64,000 bases of DNA. Source: Bacillota bacterium. Its GTDB lineage: Bacteria > Bacillota > Clostridia > Clostridiales > Caloramatoraceae. How positions within the stretch are numbered: position 1 is the stretch's first letter; every line of letters starts with the position of its first letter. The DNA lies in assembly GCA_023389275.1 (NCBI GenBank), contig JAEWEN010000064.1, positions 44,793 to 108,792 of the forward strand. Direction: 5' to 3'. The translations under genes and the position numbers were made by a program. Below, piece by piece: positions 18,253 through 28,243 of this stretch. The notes below the pieces were generated by a model, which worked only from the letters and a program-made list of their open reading frames with translations, ran no database searches and was not told the DNA's origin.

Positions 18253-19579
18253 CTATACAGTACTTTTTAGAAATCTTTTTAAATAGTATAAATTTATAAA
18301 CAGTAAAACTTACTACTCCCTTTACCATACTAGATATTGCAATACTCCACCAAATTCCATTTACACCTAAAAACTTAACTAAAACAATTGCAAGTGGAAT
18401 TCTAATTAAGGTAAGCCCAATACTTATACTTGCAGCATACTTAGTAGCCCCAAGACCTATAAAAGCTCCATTAGTTATCATCTCAACAGATGCTAAAATT
18501 TGTGAAACTCCTATTATTCTTAAATAGTCTGCTGTTATTTTAATTGTTAAAGCATCTTTTACAAATATTTGAGCTATTTTATCTGGTATAAAAAGTAGCA
18601 CTAATGTTATTAGAAATGTATAAAAAATTCCTAGCTTTATACATATATTATACCCTTTACTTATTCTATCTATTTTTTTAGCTCCAATATTTTGTCCTAT
18701 AAAGCTAGATGTAGCACCATTAAATCCACCAATTATAGTAAATGTTATAGACTCTATTTGAAGCCCTATTTTTTGTGCCGCAATTGCCTCTGCTCCATAA
18801 ATTGCTATTATCTTTGCAAGTGATATATTAATTAATGTAAAAATAACTCTTTGTGCAGCATTTGGAAATCCTAAAACAACTATTTCCTTTAGCATTTTTA
18901 TATCAAAATATTTAATAAGATTAAAACGATATAATCCTTTTGAAGCCTTTATAGACATTATAAAAACTACTAAATTAGATATAGTTGTAGCAATAGCTGC
19001 TCCATTTACTCCAAGATTTAAAGTGTAAATAAATATAGGATCTAACACAATATTTAACAAAATTCCTATACCACTAATTTTTAAAGATATTTTATTGTTT
19101 CCAAAACTTGAAAAAATCCTAGTAAAAAGTGTATTAAAAAACACTATTATCATTGATACTCCACTTATAATAAGATAAGATAAAGCATCTTTTTCAACTT
19201 CTAGATTATTTATTCCTAAATAATCTAGAAGATTTTTCCCAAATAAAACTATACATGTTGCATATAAAATTCCTATTGTAAGATTTAATGCAAAAGCTGT
19301 ATTAATATATTTATTTGTCATTTTTTCTTCTTTAGCACCTATAGCATGTGCTACTTTAACACTTCCACCTACAACTACCATAGCATTTATAGCATAGCCC
19401 ATACCTATAAAAAAACTTGAGGAACCTATACTAGCAACAGCATTACTACCAAGTCCCCCAACCCAAATCATATCAATTAAATTATAAGTAAACTGTAAAA
19501 GGGATGTTCCAACTAAAGGCATTGCAAGAGCTATAATAGTATTTAAAACATTTCCACTAGTTAAATCTACCTTTTTCAT
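18236..19579 (-). CDS. MATE-family multidrug/metabolite exporter
   Basis: 447-residue integral membrane protein with twelve predicted helices in two homologous MatE halves. The N-terminus LTSGNVLNTIIALAMPLVGTSLLQFTYNLIDMIWVG is typical, as is the second-half NAAQRVIFTLINISLAKIIAIYGAEAIAAQKIG. MATE proteins export cationic compounds with a Na+ or H+ gradient; the substrate cannot be deduced. It lies 14 bases after the DUF368 gene and is probably co-transcribed with it. Confidence 0.88.
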   Translation of the reverse strand: MKKVDLTSGNVLNTIIALAMPLVGTSLLQFTYNLIDMIWVGGLGSNAVASIGSSSFFIGMGYAINAMVVVGGSVKVAHAIGAKEEKMTNKYINTAFALNLTIGILYATCIVLFGKNLLDYLGINNLEVEKDALSYLIISGVSMIIVFFNTLFTRIFSSFGNNKISLKISGIGILLNIVLDPIFIYTLNLGVNGAAIATTISNLVVFIMSIKASKGLYRFNLIKYFDIKMLKEIVVLGFPNAAQRVIFTLINISLAKIIAIYGAEAIAAQKIGLQIESITFTIIGGFNGATSSFIGQNIGAKKIDRISKGYNICIKLGIFYTFLITLVLLFIPDKIAQIFVKDALTIKITADYLRIIGVSQILASVEMITNGAFIGLGATKYAASISIGLTLIRIPLAIVLVKFLGVNGIWWSIAISSMVKGVVSFTVYKFILFKKISKKYCIEKAEN

Positions 19580-19593
19580 ATACTCTCCCCTTA

Positions 19594-20496
19594 TTATTTA
19601 TCTGTTGTTTTATATCCTTTATTTTTCTCAAAGTATATTCTAATTAATTGTAAAAATATCATAATACCTATACCTAATATAAAAAAACTTATACTAAAAG
19701 TATTAATATCCATAGAAGGCTTTGGTGTGCTTAGGGATTCTGGGCCTTTAAATATTGAATAAATTGACCCTATCATAAGACCAATAATAGTATATATAGT
19801 TTGAGATCTATAGTTTATTAAAAGATTTTTTATAACTCTAACTGTTAATACAAGACCAGTTATAACTCCTAAACAAAATATTAAAATCATAGGTAAATAT
19901 GTAAAATCAAGCATTATAATATTTTTAATAGCTGATATTATTGTTGTATATAAACCTAATATTAAAAGTATAGTAGAACCTGATATACCTGGAAGCACCA
20001 TAGCTGATATTGCTATCATTCCACTTGCAAAAACATATATTAAAAATCCAAAAGTAAATTCTTTATCTAAATTCACTCCAATGTCTCCTACAGGATTAAA
20101 ATAGCTTAAAAGTCCTACAACTGCAATTCCCATTATTAAAAATAAAATATTTCTATATTTTCCTATAATAAATTTCTTTTCTTCCCTTATTATTAAAGGT
20201 ATAGATGATATTATAAAACCTACAAATACAGAGCTTATTTTATATATTTCTTTTTCAAATACAGATGATAAAAATATCATAGATAAACCCATTCCAAATA
20301 TCCATCCTATACCTATTTTAAAAATAAACATAATTCCTTCTTTTTTGCTATTTTTATTTCCTGAAATAACATTATTTATAGAATTAATAAATTTATTATA
20401 AAAACCAAGTATAAATGCAACTGTTCCACCTGAAACCCCTGGTACACTATCAGCTAATGCCATGCAAAAACCTCGTATAAAATTAATAATGTACAT
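19594..20496 (-). CDS. DUF368 membrane protein, putative undecaprenyl-phosphate translocase (PopT family)
   Basis: 300-residue polytopic membrane protein with about eight helices. The signature is MALADSVPGVSGGTVAFILGFY near residues 12-33 and a second copy, MVLPGISGSTILLILGLY, near 166-183, indicating an internally repeated fold. DUF368 proteins (PopT) and DedA proteins (UptA) have been implicated in recycling undecaprenyl phosphate across the membrane for cell-wall synthesis. Assignment to that role here is by family. AGGAGG precedes the ATG. The downstream MATE gene is probably in the same operon. Confidence 0.85.
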   Translation of the reverse strand: MYIINFIRGFCMALADSVPGVSGGTVAFILGFYNKFINSINNVISGNKNSKKEGIMFIFKIGIGWIFGMGLSMIFLSSVFEKEIYKISSVFVGFIISSIPLIIREEKKFIIGKYRNILFLIMGIAVVGLLSYFNPVGDIGVNLDKEFTFGFLIYVFASGMIAISAMVLPGISGSTILLILGLYTTIISAIKNIIMLDFTYLPMILIFCLGVITGLVLTVRVIKNLLINYRSQTIYTIIGLMIGSIYSIFKGPESLSTPKPSMDINTFSISFFILGIGIMIFLQLIRIYFEKNKGYKTTDK

Positions 20497-20578
20497 GTTG
20501 CCTCCTTTAAGTAAAATTATTTCGTCTAAGTCTTAGTATACACAAATTAATATATCATTTCTATATTAAAGTAATAGG

Positions 20579-20605
20579 GCCTCTAAAACTAACTGTTTTA
20601 GAGGC
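20579..20605 (-). terminator. Hairpin after the FtsX-type permease gene
   Basis: 11-bp perfect stem GCCTCTAAAAC with a 5-base loop just beyond the permease stop. Only a weak U-tract follows on the minus strand (CCTATTACTTT), so it may be a terminator of reduced strength or an mRNA-stabilising hairpin. Confidence 0.55.
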
Positions 20606-20611
20606 GCTTTA

Positions 20612-23600
20612 TTAATCTATAGACTTTAATGACTCTACCATTTTTATATTTTTAAGCTTATTATGCATAAATAAATTTACAATTACTCCAAATAACACTG
20701 TTAATAAAAAGGAAACAATATAACTTACTAGATTTATATCGCGACCAAACATTATAAATTCTAGCTCTGCTGTAACCATAATAAATCTATGCAAAAATAC
20801 ACCAAGTATAAGCCCAAATATAGATCCTATTATAGTTAAAACTACATTTTCTCTAAAAACATAATCTGAAACTTCCCTATCATAAAATCCTAAAACCTTT
20901 ATTGTAGCTATTTCTCTAACTCTTTCACTAACATTAACATTTGTAAGATTATATAAAACTACAAATGCTAATGACCCTGCTGAGATTATCATTAAAAGAA
21001 CTACATAATTTAAGTTAGATATCATATTTTCAAATGTATTTATTGTTGTTGAATTAAACTCTACAGAATTTATATTATTAACTTCTGTAAGAGAATTTGC
21101 AAGATTTTTCTCAAAACTTTGAGATTTATCATTTAGCTTTATTAACATTTGATTAAACAAAACATCTTTTTTAAACAAGCTTTTATAATAATTAGGAGTC
21201 ATATATACATAATGAGAAACATAGTTTTCACATATACCTTTAACTAAAGCTTCTTTTTTGTTTTTATCTTCATCTTCTAATAATATTTTATCTCCCACTT
21301 TAATATTTAAAATCTTAGCCAACTTTTCTGTTATTAAAACCCCATCATCTGTAAGATTATATACTTTTTTTGAAGATCTATCTTTTAAATTTACAAAATC
21401 ACTTATTTTAGAAGTGTTTTCTAGCACAAATATATTACCAGCTGTATCATTATTTTCACTATAAATATTTATATTTTTAATTCTTACGTTTTCATAATCT
21501 TTTAAGTTATATATTTTTGATTTATCTAGCTTATTTCCATAAACTTCTGTTTTATAGTTTGCATAGCCATCATAAATAAACACTTCTCCATACTGCTTAC
21601 TAATAATAGCACTAATAGAGTCTTTTATTCCAAATCCACTTAATAAAAGAGCGCTGCATCCTGATATACCTATAACTGTCATTAAAAAACGTTTTTTATA
21701 TCTAAATATATTTCTAGCTGTTACCTTTTGTATAAAGTTCATTTTATTCCATATAAAAGAAATCCTTTCAAGTAGTATTCTTTTACCTTGTTTTGGTGCT
21801 TTAGGTCTCATAAGAAGTGATGGTGTTTCTATAAGCTCTTTGTAACATGAAACTAATGCAGTAAGCGTAGTAATTAAAATAGCTGTAACTGTAGACATTA
21901 TAGCTATTTTAAAATCAAACATTAAATCAAGTGGTGGTAAAACATATGTCATACTTGCATATGCATTAAAAATAACTGTTGGAAATACAGTAAACCCTAC
22001 CAAAAGTCCTACTACACTTCCAAGAATACTTGCAATAGCTCCATAAATAAGATATTTAGATGCTATTGAAAATTTACTATATCCAAGCCCCTTTAGTGTT
22101 CCAATTACAACTCTTTGCTCATCAATCATTCTAGTCATTGTTGTTAAACATATTAGGGCTGCTACTAAAAAGAAAAATACTGGGAAAATCTTAGATATTG
22201 CATTTATACTTTCAGCAGAATTTCCAAAATCAACAAATCCATAATTTTGCTCCCTATTAAGCACGTACCATTTTCCATTTTCCACATTATTTAACTTTTC
22301 CTCTGCATCTTGAATTTTTCTCTTTGCATCTTTTAATTCTTTTTCAGCTTTTTCCTTTGAATTTTTATATTCTTCTTCCCCTTTTAATATTTTATTTTTA
22401 GAATCCTCAAGCTTAATTTTAGCTTTTTCAAACTTTTTATTTGTTTCACTTTCTAAAGATGCTAATTCTGTTTTTTTGTTTTCTATTTCAGTTTTCCCAA
22501 TAGATATTTGTTTAAATGATTCTTTAAAAGTGCTTTCTCCACTTTTAAGCTCTTTAATTTTAGAATTTAATTCAGTTTGTGATTTATTAAGCTTAGTTTC
22601 TAAATTTAATATTAGGTTTTTAGTTAATAATATTTCGCTTTCTATTTTTTCTCTATCCTCATCTGTTAAATTATCAGAGGTTAACTTTTCCTCTAAAAGA
22701 CTTAAATTATATTTATGCTTATCTAAAGTTTCATAGCCTTTATTAAGCTCTTCCTTTGCTAAATTTATTTGCTTTTCAATATAAGGTTTGTTTTTATTAA
22801 ACTCATTATATTTTTCATTTAAAGTTTTTTCATTAGATAAAAGTTTTTTCTCTGCTTTTAAAATCTCAGCTTTCCCTTTGCTTATCTTTGCTTTAAAATC
22901 TTCTTCATTATGTTTTAACTCTTTTTCACCATTTAAAATTTCTATTTTACCATTTTCAATTTCTTTTTTTGCTTTATCTAACTTTTCATTTATTTTATTT
23001 TCATTTTCTTTTATTTCATTTTTACCATTAATAATTTCTAAATTTGCTTTATCGTATATTTCATTATATCTTACCTTTGCTCTTACATCTCCTAAAGCTC
23101 CAACTTTATTTTGAATCTTTTCAACAGCAGTGCTATATTCCTTTTCGTATGACAATAAATCTTTAGTGTTTTTTAAAGTAATATATGCTTCTGTATAAAC
23201 CTCACTTTTAAAGTTTTCTTTAGGAATCATAATAAAACTATTAAGCTCATATCCTATATTGCTATTTCCCTTTTGATGTGATATATAGTAAGGGGTTCTT
23301 ACCTTTCCTACTATTTTATATTCTAAAGTTTTTAATGAATCCTCTAACTTTTCATTATTATAACCATAAAGCTTTATAGTTTCTCCTACCTTAACTTTAC
23401 TATACATTAAAGAGTCTTCTATAACACATTCGTTATTTTTCTCAGGAAGTCTTCCCTGTGTAATTGTTAATTTGTTTATATATTCTTTATTGTTGTTTTT
23501 TATATCTTCTAAATCTATAGAGTGAGCTCTTATAACAAGTTCTGAGTTATTTATTTTAGTTAAAAGGTCTTTAGAGTATGTTCCTTTTACTGCTTCAACA

Positions 23601-23842
23601 CCATTTACATTTTTAATTTCACTTATATCATTATTTGTTAAACCTAAATTTGATATAACTTGTATATCAAACAAATTATTATTATCATAATAATTATCAG
23701 CAGTATTTTTCATACTAGGAGATGCTACTTTTACTCCTGAAAAAAAGGCAACTCCAATAGCTATAATGAAAAATATAGAAAAAAATCTTCCTATAGATTT
23801 TTTTATCTCACGAGTAGTATCTTTAAAAAGAGATTTTTTCAT
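20612..23842 (-). CDS. FtsX-type ABC transporter permease with long extracellular coiled coil
   Basis: About 1076 residues. There is an N-terminal membrane helix (~17-40) and an extracellular MacB-like region, then a very long charged coiled coil (about 255-525, rich in KEIENGK/KLxxxE repeats). A first FtsX core (~550-690), a second N-terminal helix with extracellular domain (~725-935), and a second FtsX core (~945-1070) follow. Such double-FtsX permeases pair with the LolD/MacB-type ATPase found two bases upstream. They act by mechanotransmission or lipid/peptide export rather than import. ATG 23842 was chosen; a GTG at 23851 is also possible. Substrate unknown. Confidence 0.85.
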   Translation of the reverse strand: MKKSLFKDTTREIKKSIGRFFSIFFIIAIGVAFFSGVKVASPSMKNTADNYYDNNNLFDIQVISNLGLTNNDISEIKNVNGVEAVKGTYSKDLLTKINNSELVIRAHSIDLEDIKNNNKEYINKLTITQGRLPEKNNECVIEDSLMYSKVKVGETIKLYGYNNEKLEDSLKTLEYKIVGKVRTPYYISHQKGNSNIGYELNSFIMIPKENFKSEVYTEAYITLKNTKDLLSYEKEYSTAVEKIQNKVGALGDVRAKVRYNEIYDKANLEIINGKNEIKENENKINEKLDKAKKEIENGKIEILNGEKELKHNEEDFKAKISKGKAEILKAEKKLLSNEKTLNEKYNEFNKNKPYIEKQINLAKEELNKGYETLDKHKYNLSLLEEKLTSDNLTDEDREKIESEILLTKNLILNLETKLNKSQTELNSKIKELKSGESTFKESFKQISIGKTEIENKKTELASLESETNKKFEKAKIKLEDSKNKILKGEEEYKNSKEKAEKELKDAKRKIQDAEEKLNNVENGKWYVLNREQNYGFVDFGNSAESINAISKIFPVFFFLVAALICLTTMTRMIDEQRVVIGTLKGLGYSKFSIASKYLIYGAIASILGSVVGLLVGFTVFPTVIFNAYASMTYVLPPLDLMFDFKIAIMSTVTAILITTLTALVSCYKELIETPSLLMRPKAPKQGKRILLERISFIWNKMNFIQKVTARNIFRYKKRFLMTVIGISGCSALLLSGFGIKDSISAIISKQYGEVFIYDGYANYKTEVYGNKLDKSKIYNLKDYENVRIKNINIYSENNDTAGNIFVLENTSKISDFVNLKDRSSKKVYNLTDDGVLITEKLAKILNIKVGDKILLEDEDKNKKEALVKGICENYVSHYVYMTPNYYKSLFKKDVLFNQMLIKLNDKSQSFEKNLANSLTEVNNINSVEFNSTTINTFENMISNLNYVVLLMIISAGSLAFVVLYNLTNVNVSERVREIATIKVLGFYDREVSDYVFRENVVLTIIGSIFGLILGVFLHRFIMVTAELEFIMFGRDINLVSYIVSFLLTVLFGVIVNLFMHNKLKNIKMVESLKSID

Positions 23843-23844
23843 AC

Positions 23845-24549
23845 TTACCACTCTATCCTTTCCACAGGAATTGGATTTTCATTTTTCTCTATACTATGAA
23901 CTTTTCCATTTTTAATTGTAATAATCTTATCTCCCATAGGAGCTAATGCCATATTATGAGTTATAACTAAAACAGTCATACCATACTTTTTATTAGTGTC
24001 TTGTAAAACTTTTAAAATAGCTTTTCCTGTAACATAGTCAAGAGCCCCTGTTGGTTCATCACAAAGAAGGAGTTTAGGATTTTTGGCAAGAGCTCTTGCA
24101 ATAGCTACTCTTTGCTGCTCTCCACCTGAAAGTTGAGATGGAAAATTATCTCTTCTTTCTTTTAATCCAACTGAGTCTAAAACTTTTTCTGGGTCTAATG
24201 GATTTTTACATATTTGTGTTGCAAGTTCTATATTTTCAATTGCTGTTAAATTTTGTACTAAGTTATAAAATTGAAACACAAAGCCAATATCATATCTTCT
24301 GTACTTTGTTAATTCTCTTTGACTATAAGAACTTACTTCTCTACCATCTACATAGACTTTCCCACTAGTTGGCATATCCATGCCTCCTAAAATATTTAAA
24401 ATTGTACTTTTTCCAGCTCCACTTGCACCAGCTACAATAACAAATTCACCTTTATCTATAAAAAAATCTACTCCATTTAAAGCTTTTATTTTAACTTCAC
24501 CCATTTTATAAATCTTTTCTACACCAGAAAATTCTATAAAGTTAGACAT
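23845..24549 (-). CDS. ABC transporter ATP-binding protein (LolD/MacB type)
   Basis: 234-residue ATPase partner of the adjacent FtsX permease. Walker A is GASGAGKST, the Q-loop [19 protein letters not shown], signature [19 protein letters not shown], Walker [13 protein letters not shown] and H-loop ITHNM. The order ATPase then permease, two bases apart, marks an operon. The start is ATG 24549 (MSNFIEFSG), because AAGGAG lies 8 bases upstream; an in-frame extension of 11 residues upstream lacks a ribosome site and does not match the family. Confidence 0.9.
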   Translation of the reverse strand: MSNFIEFSGVEKIYKMGEVKIKALNGVDFFIDKGEFVIVAGASGAGKSTILNILGGMDMPTSGKVYVDGREVSSYSQRELTKYRRYDIGFVFQFYNLVQNLTAIENIELATQICKNPLDPEKVLDSVGLKERRDNFPSQLSGGEQQRVAIARALAKNPKLLLCDEPTGALDYVTGKAILKVLQDTNKKYGMTVLVITHNMALAPMGDKIITIKNGKVHSIEKNENPIPVERIEW

Positions 24550-24611
24550 ATTACCACTCCTTATTAAGCTTGTTATAATCACATTAATATATATTATAGT
24601 TTAATGTCAAT

Positions 24612-24645
24612 AAAAAAAGTCCTAAGTTTCCTTAGGACCTTTTAT
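24612..24645 (-). terminator. Terminator of the DUF1846 gene
   Basis: Stem GTCCTAAG/CTTAGGAC with a 4-base loop extended by A/T pairs, followed on the minus strand by seven U residues. Confidence 0.88.
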
Positions 24646-26154
24646 CTATACACTATAATATAAATTTGCTGTTGGATATTCTGCATCACTTGTTACATCA
24701 ATTCCAAGCTTTCTAAATGTTTGTTCATCACTTCTACTTAAAATAGTAGTTGAATGTGCTTGGCACCCTTTTAAAAGTGAAAGCTTTTCAAGTGCAACCT
24801 GTGCTGTTGGATTAGTAACTGCACATATACTTAAAGCCATTAGTATTTCTTCACAGTCTAGTGGTGTATTTCTACTATTAAGAGTATTTGATTTAAGATT
24901 TATTATTGGCTCTAATATAACTGGAGATATTAAATGTATATCATCTGAAATATTAGCTAAATATTTTATACTATTTAATATTACAGCTGCTGTAGCATCC
25001 ATAACATTTGAGCTTTTTCCTGTTATTATTGTTCCATCTTCAAGTTCTATAGCTACTGCAGGACACACCTCGTTTTTATGAGCTGTTTCCTTTAACTTTG
25101 CAGAGTGCTCTCTTGCAGGAGTTACTACTTTTCTATCTGTTTCCTTTAAATTAAGCTCTTCCATTATAAGTTTAACTCTATCAAAGGTATCTTTATCAAC
25201 ATAACCTTTTTTATATTCGCATCCTGTTTTAAAGTATCTTCTTATAATTTCTTGTCTAGATGCTTCTTTAACAATCTCATCATCTATAATTCCAAATCCA
25301 ACTCTATTAACTCCCATATCTGTTGGAGATTTGTATATAGACTCTTCTCCTGTTATTTTTTCTATTATTCTTTTTAATACAGGGAATGATTCTATATCTC
25401 TATTATAATTAACAGCTACCTTATTATATTCATCAAAATGGAATGAATCTATCATATTTACATCTTTAAGATCTGCTGTTGCTGCTTCATATGCTATATT
25501 AAGTGGATGTTTTAGTGGAACATTCCAAACTGGGAATGTTTCAAATTTAGAGTATCCTGCTACCTTACCTTTTCTATACTCATGATAAAGCTGACTTAGA
25601 CAAGTTGCTAATTTCCCACTTCCAGGTCCTGGTGCAGTAACTACAACTATTGGTTTTGTTGTTTCAATATATGGATTTTGTCCATAACCCTCATCACTAA
25701 CAATTGTATCTACATCTGTTGGATATCCTTTTGTAGCTTGATGTTTATATACTTTTATTCCACGTCTTTCAAGTTTGTTTATGAAAACGCTTGTTGCAGG
25801 TTGACCATCATATCTTGTTATAACAACACTATTTACATCTAACTCATAACTTCTAAGATCATCAATTAATCTTAAAACATCTATATCATAGGTAATACCA
25901 AAATCTCCTCTTATTTTATTTCTTTCAATATCACCTGCATATACACATATAACAACTTCTACTTTTTCCTTTAATTTATGTAAAAGCTTTATTTTAGCAT
26001 TTTCATCAAATCCAGGTAAAACCCTTTTTGCATGAAGATCATATAAAAGCTTTCCGCCAAATTCTAAGTAAAGCTTATCATAATTATTAACTCTTTCTAA
26101 TATATACTTTGATTGCTCCTCTAGATACTTCTCATGATCAAATCCTATCCTCAT
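24646..26154 (-). CDS. DUF1846 / UPF0371 family protein
   Basis: 502 residues. The whole sequence is typical of the UPF0371 family: [62 protein letters not shown] (an NTP-loop-like GPGSGK near 175-180) and [19 protein letters not shown]. It is conserved in clostridia and streptococci; no reaction has been firmly established. It is soluble and monocistronic, with its own terminator. The start has GTGAGG upstream of the ATG. Confidence 0.85.
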   Translation of the reverse strand: MRIGFDHEKYLEEQSKYILERVNNYDKLYLEFGGKLLYDLHAKRVLPGFDENAKIKLLHKLKEKVEVVICVYAGDIERNKIRGDFGITYDIDVLRLIDDLRSYELDVNSVVITRYDGQPATSVFINKLERRGIKVYKHQATKGYPTDVDTIVSDEGYGQNPYIETTKPIVVVTAPGPGSGKLATCLSQLYHEYRKGKVAGYSKFETFPVWNVPLKHPLNIAYEAATADLKDVNMIDSFHFDEYNKVAVNYNRDIESFPVLKRIIEKITGEESIYKSPTDMGVNRVGFGIIDDEIVKEASRQEIIRRYFKTGCEYKKGYVDKDTFDRVKLIMEELNLKETDRKVVTPAREHSAKLKETAHKNEVCPAVAIELEDGTIITGKSSNVMDATAAVILNSIKYLANISDDIHLISPVILEPIINLKSNTLNSRNTPLDCEEILMALSICAVTNPTAQVALEKLSLLKGCQAHSTTILSRSDEQTFRKLGIDVTSDAEYPTANLYYSV

Positions 26155-26250
26155 ATTTACTACCTCACTATACTTTTAAAATATAACCTATATATTATTA
26201 CATAATTTTGTACTTAAGTAAAATGTAATTTGTATTATTATTTTACCTTA

Positions 26251-26289
26251 AAAAACTTAGGTTATGCTTTAAGCATAACCTAAGTTTTT
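26251..26289 (-). terminator. Terminator of leuA
   Basis: 19-bp perfect inverted repeat AAAAACTTAGGTTATGCTT with its complement, U-tracts at both sides, two bases beyond the leuA stop. Confidence 0.88.
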
Positions 26290-26290
26290 A

Positions 26291-27952
26291 TTATCTATAT
26301 AGTCTATTAATTGCACTAAATACTGCTTTTATAGATGCCTTTGTAATATTACTATCTACTCCAACACCAAATGTTTCAACTCCAGTATCTTCTCTTTTCA
26401 TTTTAACATAAGCAGCTGCTTTTGCGCTAGCACCTTCTTCTAGTGAATGCTCTGTATAATCAAGAATAGTTGTGTTTACAAGATTATTTCTAACTAATGC
26501 TTTCTTTAATGAGTCTATTGGTCCATTTCCATCTGACTTAATATTCATTTCATTTCCATTATACGTAAGATTTATTTCTATATTTGTATTATTGTCTTCA
26601 TCTGATCCATCACTTACTTTAAATTTGTTTAACTTAAATGGAGATGCTATATCAAGATATTCTTCTTTAAATTTTTCCATAATTATATCAGCTGAAACCT
26701 CTCCCTTTTCCTCTGATATTGATTGTATTGTATCAGCAAATTCTTTATGCATAGCTTTTGGCATTTTAAATCCAAAATACTGTTCCATAATAAATGCTAC
26801 TCCACCTTTTCCTGACTGACTATTTATTCTAACTAAAGCTTCATATTTTCTTCCTAAATCACTTGGGTCTATTGGAAGGTATGGAACTTCCCAAATTCCT
26901 GTAGCTCTTTCTTTATATTTTTTCATTCCTTTATTAATAGCATCTTGATGTGAACCTGAGAAAGCGGTAAATACTAATTCTCCTGCATAAGGATGTCTTA
27001 TGTGAACAGGAATTTTACAACATCTTTCATATACATCTATTATTTTACTAACATTTTCAAGATTAAGCTCTGGATTAACTCCTTGTGAAAACATATTATA
27101 AGCTATATTTAATATATCAACATTTCCTGTCCTCTCGCCATTTCCAAATAATGTTCCTTCTACTCTGTCAGCTCCAGCTAGCATTGCAAGTTCAGCTGCT
27201 GCAACTCCTGTACCTCTATCATTATGTGGATGAACACTTACTATAACACTTTCTCTATTTTTAAAACCTCTACACATCCACTCTATTTGATCTGCATAAA
27301 CATTTGGAGTATCCATTTCAACAGTTGCAGGTAAGTTAATTATTACTTTCTTTTCACTTGACGCTCCCCAAGTATCTAAAACAGCTTGTGATACCTCTAA
27401 AGCATATTCCATTTCTGTTCCTGTAAAGCTTTCTGGTGAATACTCTAAAATAATTTCTCCATCAAAGTTTTCTGCATATGATTTAACAAGTTCTACTCCA
27501 TTTATAGCAATTTGTTTTATTTCATCTTTACTTTTATTAAATACAACATCTCTTTGAAGAATAGATGTTGAGTTATAGACGTGTACAATTGCTTTTTTGA
27601 CTCCCTTTAATGCCTCAAATGTTTTTTCTATAAGATGTTCTCTAGCTTGAGTTAAAACCTGAACAATAACATCATCAGGTATCATGTTTTCATCTACAAG
27701 AGTTCTTAAAAAATCAAATTCAATTTGAGATGCTGAAGGAAAACCTATTTCTATCTCTTTAAATCCAAGTTCAACTAAAAGATTAAACATTTCCTTTTTT
27801 TCTTCAACTGTCATAGGGTTAACTAGTGCTTGATTTCCATCTCTTAAATCTACACTACACCACATTGGCGCTTTAGTTACTTCATTATTTGGCCATGTTC
27901 TATCCTTTAACTTTATTGTTTCAAATCTTTTATATTTTTTATAATTTAACAT
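26291..27952 (-). CDS. leuA: 2-isopropylmalate synthase (LeuA2 type)
   Basis: Condenses acetyl-CoA with 2-oxoisovalerate, the first committed step to leucine. The 553-residue protein has the longer LeuA2 architecture: catalytic TIM barrel (MWCSVDLRDGNQALVNPM ~31-48, NLPATVEMDTPN, SVHPHNDRGTG, GTLFGNGERTGN), a linker, and a C-terminal regulatory LeuA dimer domain (~430-553, ending EGASAKAAAYVKM and AVFSAINRLYR) where leucine binds. It stands alone, without leuBCD in the window. Control is by a leucine T-box in its leader, plus expected feedback. Confidence 0.93.
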   Translation of the reverse strand: MLNYKKYKRFETIKLKDRTWPNNEVTKAPMWCSVDLRDGNQALVNPMTVEEKKEMFNLLVELGFKEIEIGFPSASQIEFDFLRTLVDENMIPDDVIVQVLTQAREHLIEKTFEALKGVKKAIVHVYNSTSILQRDVVFNKSKDEIKQIAINGVELVKSYAENFDGEIILEYSPESFTGTEMEYALEVSQAVLDTWGASSEKKVIINLPATVEMDTPNVYADQIEWMCRGFKNRESVIVSVHPHNDRGTGVAAAELAMLAGADRVEGTLFGNGERTGNVDILNIAYNMFSQGVNPELNLENVSKIIDVYERCCKIPVHIRHPYAGELVFTAFSGSHQDAINKGMKKYKERATGIWEVPYLPIDPSDLGRKYEALVRINSQSGKGGVAFIMEQYFGFKMPKAMHKEFADTIQSISEEKGEVSADIIMEKFKEEYLDIASPFKLNKFKVSDGSDEDNNTNIEINLTYNGNEMNIKSDGNGPIDSLKKALVRNNLVNTTILDYTEHSLEEGASAKAAAYVKMKREDTGVETFGVGVDSNITKASIKAVFSAINRLYR

Positions 27953-27982
27953 AATAAAACTTCCCCCTTAAAATATTAAAAT

Positions 27983-28195
27983 AAAAAACCGCGTAAATCC
28001 CCTTAATTGGAGCGATTTACGCGGTACCATCCAAACTTTTCCCTTAATTAATATAACGGCTATAACCGGCAAAGTTTTAGCTTTGCTACTCATGAGCAAG
28101 TTCAAAAGTGATTGTTTGTAAACTTACACCATCCGTTTACTCTCTTTAAAACTATCTATCTTTTTACTACTCTCAATCAACGTTTTTTAATTCTT
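27983..28195 (-). ncRNA. T-box riboswitch (leucine) in the leuA leader
   Basis: On the minus strand the leader contains a stem I region and the T-box core GGATGGTACCGCG (about 28033-28021). A terminator follows, made of ACCGCGTAAATC and GATTTACGCGGT, then TTTTTT (27985-28025), overlapping the antiterminator as usual. The stem I distal segment GGATGGTGTAAG is recognisable. The likely specifier codon is CTT (Leu) at 28100-28098, following TGAA. Uncharged tRNA-Leu would stabilise the antiterminator and switch leuA on. Outer boundaries are approximate. Confidence 0.88.
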
Positions 28196-28211
28196 TTATT
28201 ATTTAAACGCT

Positions 28212-28240
28212 ATATTACTATATTTTGATTTATATGTCAA
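28212..28240 (-). promoter_or_regulatory. Strong promoter of leuA / T-box leader
   Basis: Minus strand TTGACA (28240-28235), 17-base spacer, TAATAT (28217-28212): near-consensus housekeeping promoter. It begins four bases beyond the stop codon of the upstream PHP gene. Confidence 0.82.
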
Positions 28241-28243
28241 TAT

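Noticed and set aside
23845..24582. Longer form of the ABC ATPase starting at 24582
   Set aside because: No ribosome site before 24582, whereas AAGGAG precedes ATG 24549 and the family begins there.
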